A DNA stretch of 64,000 nucleotides from Corbicula japonica (taxonomy: Eukaryota > Mollusca > Bivalvia > Venerida > Cyrenidae), in NCBI GenBank assembly GCA_038501625.1, contig JAZAYU010000008.1, positions 806,001 to 870,000 on the forward strand. Direction: 5' to 3'. The notes beneath the pieces are model-generated. The model saw only the letters and a list, made by a program, of their open reading frames with translations. It was not told the DNA's origin and made no database searches. Each line of letters opens with the position of its first letter. Position 1 is the stretch's first letter. Made by a program: the position numbers and the translations under genes. Shown one piece after another: positions 20,900-33,009 of the stretch.

Positions 20900-22143
20900 T
20901 TTTATACCCCCACAAACGAAGTTTGAGGGGGTATATAGGAGTGAGCTTGTTGGTCTGTCGGTCGGTCGGTCGGATTCTTCGTTTCCGGATGATAACTCAT
21001 GAAAGGCTTGACAAAATTAAATAATTTTTGGTACACAGGTATATCGTCATAAGATACAGGTCAAGTTTGATTTTGGGGCTGGTGGGGTTGGTGTCAAGGT
21101 CACTGTTACTAAAAATAGAAAAATGGTTTCCGGATGGTAACTCATGAAACACTTCACAGATTTAATCCTTGTTTGGTAAATAGATGTAACATCACAAGAT
21201 ACAGGTCAAGTCTGACTTTGGGGCTGGTGGGGTCAATGTCAAGGTCAGTATTACTAAAAATAGAAAAATGGTTTCCAGATGATAACTCGTGAAACACTTC
21301 ACAGATTAAATCCTTTTTTGGTATATAGATGTAATATCAGAAGATACAGGTCGATTTCGACTTTGGGGCCTGTGGGGTCAATGTCAAGGTCACTGTAACT
21401 TAAAAAAGAAAAATTGTTTCTGGACTTTAACTCATGAAATACTTCATAGATTTAATTGTTTTTTGAGACACAGATGTAACATAACAAGATATAGGTTAGG
21501 TTTGACTTTGGGGCCAGTGGGTTCAAGGTCAAGGTAACTGTTATTTAAACTTCAAAAAATTTGTTTCCACTCAGTAACTTTAGCTTGGAATGAGATTCTT
21601 AAATGAAATTTGGTGTATTGGTGGTTTTTGTGAAGATGACTTTTGGGATTCAAAGTAACGCCTGTGGGGTCAAGGTCACTGTTACTAAAAATAGAAAAAA
21701 ACTGTATGCTCAATAACTTTGGTTCAGAATGAGATATTGTGATGAAAATTGCTATATAGGTAGTGTCTGTGAAGACGAAACTTGGTATTGAAATTGGGCC
21801 CGATGGGGTCAAGGTCACTGTTCACTGTTACTAAAAATAGAAAAAATGGTTTCTGAATGATTTCTCATGAAAAGCTTCACATATATAAACAATTTTTGGC
21901 ACACAGTTGTTAGATAAAAGTTAGGTAAAGGTCACTGTTACTAACATATTCAAACCATTTCTGCAAATAAATTTAGAAGGAATGAGATATTGTGATGAAA
22001 CTTGCTGTATATATCACTACTGTGAAGACGACACTTTGGATTGAAAGTGGGACACATTATGCCATTGATTCGAAGCATTCCCAGTTCAGTTATCAAGCAC
22101 ACATGTGGGGGTATTTAATCACTTTCAGTGATAATTCTAGTTC
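20900..22143 (+). mobile_element. Tandem-core pearl/Helentron-like element (TATACCCCC start)
   Basis: Opens with the hairpin TATACCCCCACAAACG...GTTTGAGGGGGTATA and a GGTCGGTCGGTCGG tract (20958-20974). It then has about seven units of about 145 bp; four successive GTTTC starts at 20981, 21126, 21271 and 21416 are exactly 145 apart, then 147. Each unit contains AGGTCACTGTTACTAAAAAT. It closes with GTGGGGGTAT, the reverse complement of the 5' start, then the hairpin ATCACTTTCAGTGAT and AATTCTAGTT. Subterminal inverted repeats plus a hairpin and CTAG fit Helentron structure. Confidence 0.75.
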
Positions 22144-22690
22144 ATTCAGTTATCATCAGACTTGGTTTAGAATTTAGATGTATGTCTTAATGATAAAACT
22201 GGGTCAACTGGGATAGATAACTAGGTCAGTCTTTTATATGCATGCTTTATCTTTGTTAAAACATGGTTTGAAAATAACAATTAAAATTGTATTAACAATC
22301 TTGTTAAAAATTATTTCATTGAAATCAAATGTTTTAAAACCCACCAAATAAATCACAGATGTACTTTTCAAATGTGTTAGCTTTCCTTAATTAAGAAAAT
22401 TACTTTCCTTTATTGAGAAAATTAAACACGTAAGGTTTCCACTTATTAAGAAAATTAAGTCAAATGATTTGACATCAAGGAAATGTTTTCAGAAACAGCA
22501 CAGAGTCACTGTAAACAAAAATAGGAAATGTTTTTTGGTATTGTATGTTAATATATAACTGGCAGTCATGAATATATGAATATTCTGTACAGAAGTAATC
22601 ATAGTTATCAGTTAATAATATAACAAAAATGTCCAAATATATTTCTGAGGATAAGTGAGTGCCAGATAACTATGGATAATCATTTATTTT
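22144..22690. other. AT-rich spacer
   Basis: Contains a short run of AATTAAGAAAATTA-like repeats (22385-22460). No gene was seen. Confidence 0.5.
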
Positions 22691-22694
22691 CCTA

Positions 22695-23688
22695 ACAGGC
22701 CTGCCAAATCTCCGGACTTTATCCAAAATTTCCGGATTTTAAGTTACTTATACGCATAAATTCGGATTTACTGTCAAAATCTCCAGATTTGCATGAAATT
22801 GCTGAAAATATAGATAAATTAAACCTAATTTAAAGTTGTGCAAAGAACCTTGATATTATTCTGCTGCATAGTCGCACATTTCCTGTTAATTACACGATAA
22901 CAAGGACATGGTCGGTGACATGCTGCTTCAGTGCTTCTGGCACAACTATACAACAACTATGTGTCATAAACTAAATATTTCTAATATTATCAAAATCAGG
23001 TTTAACAGAAAGTTAAAAAAAATGAATAATAAAATTGTTAAAAGTTATTTTTAAATGAGTTCTTAAACCATTTCTAAAAAATTCGGCAAAATTTAAATTT
23101 TGATTTCAGTTAGACCAAAACATCAAATACGTTGCGTGGCGACTGATATTTTTTTTTAGAAGTAGCGCCGGAAAGTATAATTGACAGAACATTGTTCATT
23201 GTTAATCACGCCTTCAGGTTGCTTTACTTAAAGCCACAACTTTTGTTATTGTTTCAACATCCGCAAGGGGAATGAATACACTGCGACAAAAATTTGATCG
23301 ACAGCAAAACCTAATTTTGAAATTAAATACAGCGTCTTTTGATTAGAGCGACAGTCATCACATGACAAAAACCGAGGTCAGCGTCTTGTGAAGTGCTGCA
23401 GTGCAACAGGTGTTCATGGAGGTGGCTCGCTGTGTCAAAATCTAATTGAAATAAAAAAATTTGGTATAAAATTCTTCGAAGAACATAATTAGAAAGAAGA
23501 ATATGAGAAAATATCATCATCATCGTAATCATCATCATTTTTGTTAAGCCACAATCATAGTTAACAGCAGCAACAAGACATTTAAACATCAATAACAACA
23601 ACACTGTCTTCAACATCATCATCATTGTCATCACTGACATATTTAGAAAATTTCTGGATTTTTAATGAAGAAGTTTTGGCAGGCCTGT
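22695..23688. mobile_element. 994-bp TIR element, CCTA duplication
   Basis: ACAGGCCTGCCAAA at the left and its exact reverse complement TTTGGCAGGCCTGT at the right, flanked by CCTA (22691-22694 and 23689-23692). The ends resemble hAT-type CAGGCCTGCC termini, but the visible duplication is 4 bp, not 8. The internal minus frame (23323-23640, Met/Leu-rich from CAT repeats) has no transposase features. Confidence 0.65.
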
Positions 23689-24100
23689 CCTAGAGACATA
23701 TTTTCATACTGAAGCTGCAAACAAAAGAAAAGAAAATTTTGCGTGAGCATCAATAAATTTGGGCAATGCTCATTATTCTGATTGGGTACGTTATCACAGT
23801 TACAATTCCTTGCGTTAAATTTCACACTGTAATTCTAGTGCTAAATAAGCGAAAATTAAACTCTCGTAAAACATAGAGATTGAAAATCTATATCTACTAT
23901 AAATGAACGCAAAAAAGTAAAATTAGGTTATGTCTGACAGATTTATAACTGGTAGCCGAAACCATACAAGGATAAGGACTAAATTCTGAAGTAGAATCAA
24001 TTTCTATTATAGGTAATTATATAGACAATTGGTCAAGATGATAGTTTTTTGTCCGCAAATAATCTATGCATTTTGTTATCTGTATTAAATTGGTTGCAGT

Positions 24101-24160
24101 ATGGCAAAGATGGATGGCGCAAGAATTGAAAGAAACCAATTTACGCCCATTATAAACAGC
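24101..24160 (+). CDS. Candidate first coding exon
   Basis: ATG at 24101 opens MAKMDGARIERNQFTPIINS, exactly 20 codons, ending at a textbook donor GTAAGTAT (24161). Position 24099 also ends an acceptor-like TTGGTTGCAG, so it could equally be an internal exon. A possible in-phase continuation (after CATCCTGCAG, 24292) reads KLNTCHESIRED before a GTGAGG donor. The function is unknown. No further exons were traced. Confidence 0.35.
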
Positions 24161-24660
24161 GTAAGTATAGACTGGATCAAATTACATGGAAGAGTTTGAG
24201 AAACAATATTGAATAGTTGGAAACCAGTGTAGCCGTTTTCTCGCTTCTAACGTAGAGGATGCGAACGTCCACTATTGATCAACATCCTGCAGAAATTGAA
24301 TACTTGTCATGAAAGCATCAGAGAAGATGTGAGGCTTACCAAGAATTCTTGTTACTAATATTCAAGTGTGACGGAATTATATAATATTTCTTTGAAAAAT
24401 CTTCGACAACGGCTCTGAATTGAAAGTGGTAAGTGGCAATGAAAATTATGGATTTAATATGCAATTTGATTGTTTATTTTAATTAGCATCCCATTTTTTA
24501 TTATGTTTAATATATTGTTGTGGTTTTCTTTTATTATAAGAATGAAGGAAAAGGTGTGGATTTTATCAATTAATTTTTGTAGAAATTTATGGTAAGAAAG
24601 TTTAAAAATGTTCCTTTATGCAATCAATAAAGTGTGCACACTGCTTTTTTCTGTGATAAA

Positions 24661-24794
24661 GGCCCAAAATCACAAAACTGAGATTGGAGACCAGTCTCAA
24701 ATATCAAGTATATGATTGGCTAAAAATGGAGTCTCCATTTCAGCAAATGAGATGCTTGAGATTTATGTGGTCTCAAGTTTTATGATCTTGGGCA
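24661..24794. repeat. B palindrome, diverged
   Basis: GCCCAAAATCACAAAACTGAG to TTTTATGATCTTGGGC; centre shortened. Confidence 0.7.
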
Positions 24795-24869
24795 GAATTT
24801 CTTTCTTGAGGCTTTCATTTTCCAATAAAAAAATGCCTGATTTGGGGTGTGGCATCGAAAAAAGCTGTT

Positions 24870-25045
24870 TATAAACTATTGGACTGTGCAGTTTTGAGAT
24901 GCAATATATGTTTTTGCCACATGTTGCTGCGAAAAAGCATGCCGTCATTGGCTCTTTTTTCATCATTGCTTTTCAACAACCATTTCGAGATGCGGTTATA
25001 CTGTAAATCCTTCAAACTATTGAGGTTAAAATTGATGATGTTTTA
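24870..25045 (-). other. Weak coding-like segment
   Basis: A minus-strand frame of 57 codons includes SLKDLQYNRISKWLLKSNDE. The plus strand also has a 65-codon frame over the same bases. There is no splice evidence, so this is noted only as repeat-free open sequence. Confidence 0.15.
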
Positions 25046-25253
25046 GGATTGTTCATTGAAGAATTAAAAAGTCTTTTTGCTTTCATTAGTATATGAAAAA
25101 GTTGCGATTGTTTAAAGTAACCAAGAAGCCCCAAAGTTTCAACCCAAATAATTTTCATTCCCTCATAACTTCAAAAATATTGACTCAGTCCTTAAATAGA
25201 TTTAAATCACATTAGACTGGCAGTTTCTCCAAATTTTGAGATAGTATATTTTT

Positions 25254-25475
25254 AACCTTTTCCTCCATATTTTCGCCTTTTATTACATGTGCCAAGTGTT
25301 AATCCAGATCAGCTATCACATCTGTGCAATCTGATCGAGATCTGCACTGTTTGCTTTATTGGTCAGAAATAACCTAATAAATCAAAAAGTGAAAAGTGCA
25401 GATCCTGATCAGATGGCACAAATGTGCTGGCAGATCTAGATCTACATTGTTTGCCAATGCCATATAGGTTTTCCA
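25254..25475. mobile_element. A element, right TIR lost
   Basis: TTAACCTTTTCCTCCATATTTTC; both modules; truncated after GCCATATAGG. Confidence 0.7.
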
Positions 25476-26995
25476 AAACCAGTGACAGAAGATACAAAAG
25501 TCTTAATGAACAGAACAGAACATATCTTTATGACATCTCGGCCATATAATTGCACATTAAAGCATTCAATGCAGATTATAAACAATATTCACTTGACATG
25601 GGATTCATTGTTATAGCAATAACTTACTGTGTTTGCCTGCATATGATAAAAATGGGGCATTTAAAGTAAGCATGAAGCCCTTAATAAATGTACTTTAAAC
25701 AACTTTTTTTATACCTACAATAAAAACTGGTCTTTGGGCTTCACACTTTTAACACCCCAAATTTTTCCATTTATTCAATCAAATCAATAAAATATTGATT
25801 CTATCCTTTAAATAAATTTTGCCTCCAAAATGACTTCATTATATTGTGATGTCTTACTATGGTTTTCCTATAATGTTTTCCAACATGACTGGTGTTACTA
25901 TTGATGTAAAATCATAGCAAAACTATCAGAAAAGTGAATACGGGAAATATCAGATGAGCAGGATATGGAATTTTAACGCGAGTAAATGAATGATTCTTAC
26001 AAAACCTTAAAATCCATAGAAGCCCAATTTCAGCCAATTTAGAAGGTATTATTGTTTGGAATCTGGGCTTTCAAATTAATTGATAAATGAGACATTTTAA
26101 CTTGTGATCATTGCAACTTTAATGTGGATTAATTTCATTTGGAGAACGCCAAAAGGGAAAAGGTTTCTTCTGTGTTTTTTTTTGACATTTTAGTTGTTTC
26201 TGTATTTAGAAAGGACTGACATTTATCTGTTATTTCCCTATTTTGTTACATATTTTGACAATAATGTTATTTTTACCATGAAATGCATAATAAGTTATGA
26301 CCCCATTTCAAGAATCGACAATAACCATTGGAAGGTACTTTTTCCCTGTGATGCTCCCCATTTAGTATTTGTTTTAATAATCCAAAGTTTGATTTTTTTA
26401 TATAAAACCGAAAATAAAATCTTCATACTTAATGTTGTATACAACAAAAATTGTAGTACAGAATCAAGGTTTGGTGCAAGATTACCAGAAAGGGGGTTGG
26501 TTGAGGGCAGTTTTACGGTAGTTACCAGATAATTTCCAACTTTCTGGCCAAAATCCAGAAGAAAATTAAATGTTGCAGCCCAAAAAGGGTGTTAGAGCAA
26601 CCCCACCTAACACCCTATCTATGTGTCATTAATTGCTGAAGAAATTAACTTTGTCGGTGTGCTATAATAGTGTTGCATCTTTTCATATTTTCTGAATGAC
26701 AACTCTTTACTGATGTTTTCTATCTTTCATCAACCATCACATTGCAGAAGGCTTTGTGTTGATTTCACAGCTTTGATAATCAGCCCATCAACATATTAAA
26801 GTGATTTTCATTATTAGTATGTAAAGGAGCACTTTTAAGCTTCCTTCGGGCAATTGCATCTAATGTCAGTTTTTCAAGGGTATACATTTTCCCAGTTTCA
26901 ATATTATTATGGACACTTTGCCATCTGAACTTGTGCCATGGAAATTCCTTCTTTGAATATTCTTTTTTTCATAGGTCTTTTTTTACCAAAATGTA
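25476..26995. other. AT-rich spacer with one small hairpin
   Basis: No gene is supported; the 112-codon frame 26194-26532 lacks family features. A 10-bp perfect stem AGGGTGTTAG/CTAACACCCT with an 11-base loop lies at about 26586-26616. Stretches at 25119-25210, 25660-25830 and 52440-52550 share short phrases (GAAGCCC..., TTCAATCCTTAAATA-like) and may be an eroded dispersed repeat. Confidence 0.35.
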
Positions 26996-26997
26996 TG

Positions 26998-27165
26998 AAC
27001 CCTTTCCTCCATATACACATCTTTATGGCATAGGCGAACAGTGTCGTCTGATCAGGATCTGCACTGTTTGCTTTTTGATTTGTTAGGTTATTTCAGAACA
27101 AAATGTGACCAGTGCAGATCCTGATTAGACGGCACAGTGAAGATGTTGATCAGACTGCATGGATC
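26998..27165. mobile_element. A element, truncated
   Basis: AACCCTTTCCTCCATATACAC, shortened left module (CAGTGTCGTCTGATCAGG), right half lost after AGACGGCACAG. Confidence 0.65.
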
Positions 27166-27240
27166 AACAGTAAATATCAATTTCACCTTGATTATTCATT
27201 ATTCATTGCTGGGTTGCTTTTACAAAAATTGTTTACTGAA

Positions 27241-27481
27241 TTAACCCTTTCTTCCATTTATACGCATTTTTACGCATGTGCGACCAGTGTGATCCAGGTC
27301 AGCCGGCACATCTGTGCCGTCTGATCAGGATATGCACTGGTCACATTTTGGTTAGAAATAAGCTAACAAATCAAAAAGTAAACAGTGCAGATCCTGATCA
27401 GGCGGCACAGATTTGCCGGCTGATCTTGATCTACACTGTTCGCCCATGCAATAAAGGTGTTTCTATGGAGGAAAGGGTTAA
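27241..27481. mobile_element. A element, intact with TTAA both ends
   Basis: TTAACCCTTTCTTCCATTTATACGC to TCTATGGAGGAAAGGGTTAA. One of the best reference copies: both hairpin modules present, no large gaps. Confidence 0.85.
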
Positions 27482-27719
27482 GTAAATAGTATAAGCTCAA
27501 ATGCATAGGCTGCTTTGGGTCTACATAGGTCACAAATGTAACAAAAGCAGTGCTGAGCACTTAAAGACAACGGTAACTTTCGTTGATGGTCAACTGAACC
27601 TGAGTACACAGCAAGTTGAGTAACTGTAAAACATCTGTTACTGTATCCACTGAAGTGTTGCAGTTGAGGCCCAACTGCTAAATCTGTAATAAGATATGGA
27701 ACTGAACAATCGGTAACTT

Positions 27720-27961
27720 GTTAACCCATTCCTGGATATGTACGCATTTTTTCGCATGTGCAACCAGTGTAGATCCAGATCAGCCGGCACATCCGTGCCC
27801 TCTGATCAGGATCTGCACTGATCGCATTTTGGTCAGAAATAACCTGATGAATCAAAAAGCGACTAGTTTAGATCCTGATCTGACGGCACGGATGTGCCGG
27901 CTGATCTGGATCTAAACTGTTCGCCCTAGCAATTAAGGTGTATCTGTACAGGAAAGGGTTA
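27720..27961. mobile_element. A element, intact with TTAA both ends
   Basis: TTAACCCATTCCTGGATATG to TGTACAGGAAAGGGTTAA; both modules present. About 240 bp beyond the previous copy. Confidence 0.85.
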
Positions 27962-28635
27962 AATAACAAGGTCTGGCAACCTTTTAAAAACATTCATGGA
28001 CATTTAAACAGCAATAGAAATGACCATTATGGTTTGTTAATAATTTGTAAACAGTGATCATGAAAATTTCACTGACACTGTTTATAAATGCATGTTATTT
28101 AACAATCAGATGGGCCTCATAAAAATATCTTTTGTGTATGATTGCTTTATTGTAGTTGCACATGGAAAGTATAGCAAGTGTGTGAAGTTACACATGTACC
28201 TTTTAAGGTTGATTGTATGAGATTTTGGGCTTCTGGCTGTGCAACCAAATTGTTTATATAAAACTTTTAAATTTGAATATGCTGGCATGTAAACTTTTGT
28301 GTTTCATTTATTGTAAATAAGCATATTTTGTCAAAGATGCTGGTCGTTTGTCAGGTTTATAAAATTTGCCTGAGGCAGAGAATAACATTATATGAAAAAC
28401 AGCTTTATCAAAACAATGTTTACCATGGTTTGATATTTGGGATACACATACTTTTATACAAGAGTCGGCGAATAGTGGAGTATTCTGTTGTGAAATATAT
28501 TTTTACAAATTGTAAGTTTTACCAAACTTTTTAATGATATTTTCTTATTTCATGAACATGTATTTAAATATACACTGTATATGTATAGCTTGGAAAAGAC
28601 AACAACTAGCATATAAAGTTCATAGCATCGAATGG
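27962..28635. other. No recognised feature
   Basis: AT-rich. Short frames only. Confidence 0.5.
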
Positions 28636-28639
28636 ATAG

Positions 28640-29510
28640 GCTTGTTGACATGAACCTTAATTACAAAGATCCTGGATCAGCATGTTTTTGAAGAAGCCCA
28701 GATCAAATTCATAAAGTCTGTTGGTGTTGTTGATTTTTTTAAATTTAAATATAGGGTAACATTTATAATATGTATATACATTGTTTAACAAACTGTCCCA
28801 ACTCAGCCAATGGCTTTCATCTATGGATGTAGACAAAACAGTAAAATTTTCATGTCAAACATTGTTCAAACCAGGGTTATCATAAGATTCAGTTTTGAAA
28901 GCCAAAGAGAATGCTACTTTCAGCATTTTTTCATCAGTTGATGTTTTCTGACAATTTTCAAGATAAGCACCCTCATTTTCCTCTTTCACGGATAATGGTA
29001 CCACCAACCAAAAACTCCTTCCCTTTGATTAGCCACACATTGGATCATCTTTTGGGGTCTAAGGGCTAATTTCACCTGCAAAACGGTACTGAATTACATA
29101 GCCAACCCATCCCATCTCTCACAATCCATAATGCAGTGGTTGCAGAGATGTTCTCATTAGATCAAGTTAGAAGAACAACATTATCCTAAGGTGTACAATG
29201 TGCTCTGGGTCTTGAAGTGGGTGTTGTGGTTTTGAAGAGTTTCTTAAAGAACTTAAAAGATTTTTGGTTGTTGATCTTTCAGACTGTTTGATGATTGTGT
29301 AATGTGTGAGCAATACAGTGATCTCATTCACAGCAGTCAATGAAGTTATTAAGATCTGTGCCCATCATTTGTGAAATGAATTGGTTCTTACTGAAATCTA
29401 GCCCATTCTTTTCATTTGGGGGAAAGGTATCTTCGAAACTGATTGGATTTATGCAGATAGCATTGCTTATTATGCAATGCAAGGTAACGAAAACCATTAT
29501 ATTGTCAAAA
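28640..29510 (-). pseudogene. Decayed coding-like stretch, unidentified
   Basis: On the minus strand an ATG at about 29506 opens MVFVTLHCIISNAICINPIS then FEDTFPPNEKNGLDFSKNQF, stopping after NNFIDCCE at about 29330. A second minus frame then carries long open pieces (for example HPLQDPEHIVHLRI, KTSTDEKMLKVAFSLAFKTE and YEFDLGFFKNMLIQDLCN) with about six stops over roughly 230 codons. This suggests an intronless, frameshifted remnant. No motif identifies it, and open frames this long can also arise by chance. Confidence 0.25.
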
Positions 29511-29619
29511 TGTGTAACAGTATCACATATTAATTATCAGAAAATAATAGGTAACTGCAAGTTCTTCCAATATTACTGTCGTGTTATTAAATTTCGGGAG
29601 CCTTTTTCATGCTGATAAA

Positions 29620-30395
29620 GGATCTAAGAGTTGTATTTTTCTCATAGGATAATATATTGTATGGTTTTTATTTGCTGGGATTTTGATTTCGCACACATTT
29701 CTTTTAATGAAATACAGTGCAAAATAAAATGGCACCACAGTATACTGAAATAAACAAATCACTGAAGACACTTTTCCCATGGCATGTTTGATTTGACGCA
29801 TTCAGGTGGGTAAAAAAATCGCTGCATCTCGTTACCTTGTTAAAAGTGGTCGATTTTCACAGCTTCTGTTGTCGTTTTTTATAACAACATTCCATTAACA
29901 CATTGTTGTCATATGTTGCTTTTACATGACAATTCATTACGTCTCTGTCACTTTTATCCTACAGCTAGATTTCCGAAGAACTGGACAGATTTTATGGCTG
30001 GCTAATTTAATTGAATTCTCCACCAAAAGGGTTAATCTAGATAATGTTCTATCACCGATGCCTGAATCTCCAATGTAACAAAAAACTGGGTAGACTAGTT
30101 TTTTCATTAAATACTATACATGGCCTATGGTGATGCTATTTCTGGCTTTGAAAGATAATACCGGTATGCGTTAATTTTATCAGTAAAATAATATTTGCCC
30201 CATAATTTACCTTACAGGATATGTTTTGGTAGTCATTTGACCACTTTTGAAGGACAATTATATTTTGTTGCAGAGATTTTACTGAATAACAGATCCGCAA
30301 AAGGTTGTTTTAGGGTAAGCTGCTTTTCTTTGTTCTAATGTCAGGATGTTTTGTATGTTATTATTTCCGATATATAGCAGCATGTATAATGGTTT
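29620..30395. other. No recognised feature
   Basis: AT-rich spacer. No repeat or gene could be supported. Confidence 0.45.
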
Positions 30396-30399
30396 AACA

Positions 30400-30635
30400 G
30401 TTTACTCTATGTATACATCTTGTTACTTGTGTGCAACCAGTGTAGATCAAGATTAAAAGGCACATCTGTGCCATCTGATCAGGATCTGCCCTGTTCACTT
30501 TTTGGTCAGAAATAACCTAAAGAATCAAAAATCGAACAGTGCTGATCGTGATCAGACAATATGGATATGCCGGGTGATTCGGATCTACAATGTTCACCCT
30601 TACCATAAAGACCTGTATATGTAGGAAAGGGTTTA
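30400..30635. mobile_element. A element, diverged
   Basis: TTTACTCTATGTATACATC, modules GTGTAGATCAAGATTAAAAGGC and GTGATTCGGATCTACAATG, right end TGTAGGAAAGGGTTTAA. Confidence 0.6.
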
Positions 30636-31179
30636 ATTAAGGTAATGCATGATCCATCTTCAATACTTGATTAAGCTGGTTTGTTTTCTCTCAATAGACA
30701 ATTTTTAGAAAACCGACAGTGCTTGGAAGCGGGTTGATTGATTTGTTAGATTCAGTACTTTTATACTGTTGATTCACCTCTTTTCGTTGTTCAATATGAA
30801 CAACAGTAAAAGAGTGAAAGTGATTTTTAATAAGACCATTTACAAAATTACCAAACCTGTGGCAACCAATTATTTTAAAACAGTTTATTGGTCAACAATG
30901 TTTTTGTCTATAAATAGAATGTTTTTAATAAATGTAAAATATAATGCTTATTTACTCAAATTACAGTTTCAAGATATGTATCTGGACGAAAGTATAAGGT
31001 CTTTTCAAATATGCAAATTTGTAATTTAAATTGCTGAAGGTTTGTAAACAGAATACATGTGAGGAAATACTCTAGCAGTCAATGTATAATTAAGAAATAA
31101 TCACCGGTGATTTATCGCTGGATAATTCACGGGGCGGAGTTCAGATGCCTAAGGAACCCTGAACTGTGAATAGGCCACT

Positions 31180-31402
31180 TTAACCTTTTCCTCCATATAT
31201 ACACATTTTTACGCATGTGCGACCAGTGTAGATCCAGATCAGCCAGCACATCTGTGCCATCTGATCAGGATCTGTGCCATCTGTGCACTAGTCGCTTTTT
31301 GGTCAGAAATAACGTAAAAAAAAATCATAAAGCGAACAGTTTAGATCCTGATCAGACGGCTGATCAGACTCAATAAAGGTGTGTCTATGGAGGAAAGGGT
31401 AA
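31180..31402. mobile_element. A element with internal duplication and deletion
   Basis: TTTAACCTTTTCCTCCATATATAC to TATGGAGGAAAGGGTAA. CATCTG...GGATCTGTGCCATCTGTGC is locally duplicated in the left module; the right module is shortened (AGACGGCTGATCAGACTC). Confidence 0.7.
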
Positions 31403-31414
31403 AAATATTGTTGG

Positions 31415-31500
31415 CTTGAAAGCTCAGTGATCTAGACTTCAAGTCTGTGTACTACTTTTGTCTAGTCCATGGGTTTGAATCTTATTTTTTTACTTTTTTG
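31415..31500 (+). other. tRNA-like / SINE-like trace
   Basis: GCTCAGTGATCTAGACTTCAA and, about 40 bases on, GGGTTTGAATCTT resemble pol III A and B boxes. Spacing is roughly right but both boxes are imperfect. May be an eroded tRNA-derived SINE head. Confidence 0.2.
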
Positions 31501-31507
31501 AATTTGA

Positions 31508-31735
31508 TATAGATTTTTATGTCCCCACAAAGTAGGAGGCATACAGAATTGCACATGTCTGTACATACATACGTCCCCAAAATCTTGTGGCATCAACTCC
31601 TCCTAAACCATGTGGTGGATTTCTTTTAAACTTGCGCAGATGATTTAGAAGAATGTGTTGATAATCTTTAAGAAAGGATTTTTTCCTATGGCCAGTTTTA
31701 CCAGAGTTATAGTCCTTTGTTATTACAAATGTTAC
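31508..31735 (+). mobile_element. Pearl-like element, 3' end missing
   Basis: CCCCACAAAGTAGGAGGCATAC, short ACATACATACGTCC tract, AATCTTGTGGCATCAACTCC, ACCAGAGTTATAGTCC, as at 3787-4068. It stops before the hairpin/CTAG end. Confidence 0.6.
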
Positions 31736-32184
31736 TATATTTAGAAAAACACGTGAATTTATTGAAAGTTAAAAGATATAGAAATCTACTTTATATGAAT
31801 CAAACCTACGACCAATACATGTACATGTATTTCAATTGTTAAGTAAAACAAATATAAGACAATGCTTTAGATCTCTCGGTAATGGGACTTAAATCTGTAC
31901 ACTTTATAAAATGTGATAAACTAAGGACAATGTTGTCATATGACCCGAGAGTATATAATAAAAGTTGGAAAGGCAATTTATATTTATAAAAAACGACAAC
32001 AACAAACATACAGACATAAAAAAACCTGCAGATTTAATGTTTTTAAAAATAAGGAAATAAGATAAATAGATAAACTTTATCTGCAGTTTGTTGGTATTAT
32101 CTTCCATAGTGTTGCAGCCCTGTACTAAACTACTACACCAGTTTGACCTGAAGTAGATGGTGACATGCTGAGAAGGAATTTATA

Positions 32185-32372
32185 TGCATATATGTCATTG
32201 GCAAACAGTGTAGATCCAGATCAGCCAGCACATCTGAGCCATCTGATCAGGATCTACATTGTTTACATTTTGATTTTTTAGGTTATTTCTGAACAAAATG
32301 CGAACAGTGCAGATCCTGCTCAGATGCAGATCTTGCTCAAGCCATAAAATGCCTATATATGGAAGAAAGGGT
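32185..32372. mobile_element. A element, right module collapsed
   Basis: GCAAACAGTGTAGATCCAGATCAG left module; right module reduced (GCAGATCCTGCTCAG); end ATATGGAAGAAAGGGTTGA. Confidence 0.65.
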
Positions 32373-33005
32373 TGATTGACATCTGACATCTCAGGCAACC
32401 TAAGTAACTCAATACATGTATTACTTTTAAATCAAAATCATTTAGATTATTTATCACAGCATCTCAAATTGTCACTTCTACCTTCAAATTTTTAGATATC
32501 TAAAATCTTTCATGCGTTCTGTCGCAGATTGGCTATTCCCAGCTGTGAATTGGCCATTTATATACATCATATTTATTTTCATTAAAAATCATATTTATGA
32601 AAATCACTGACAGTCACCAGTAAGAAATTTGTTTGACTCACATCCTGCAAATAACATGTTTGTTCGGTTTGTCAGTCTTAAAATGTTTATTCTTGTTTAT
32701 GAGTGTTCATATATTTGCTTCACAGATCTATTTTACAACAATATTACTTCTGGCTATTATTTATCAAAAACCTGTTAAACCAGTCTTCAGGTGATTGACA
32801 TCTGAGCTTCGAATAAATTTCATCATTTACCAGTGCTACAAGGTGATGTTATGCAAAGTAGCAAAAATATGATCAGAATTCTTATTTGAAATTTACATAT
32901 ACAGTATAAAATACTGAATTATTGTAAGAAAAATAAACTTAAAGACTGACATATTTGCATGTTGACTGTAAAAGAGTTCAAAACAACAACATTGAATATT
33001 TAGAC
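32373..33005. other. No recognised feature
   Basis: AT-rich. No gene, RNA or repeat could be supported. Confidence 0.45.
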
Positions 33006-33009
33006 AGAA

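Noticed and set aside
23323..23640. 105-codon minus frame with hydrophobic start as a secreted or membrane protein
   Set aside because: Met/Leu richness comes from ATC/CAT repeats inside a TIR element; no family features.
26194..26532. 112-codon plus-strand frame as a gene
   Set aside because: AT-rich composition, no splice or domain support; frames of this length are expected by chance in 64 kb.
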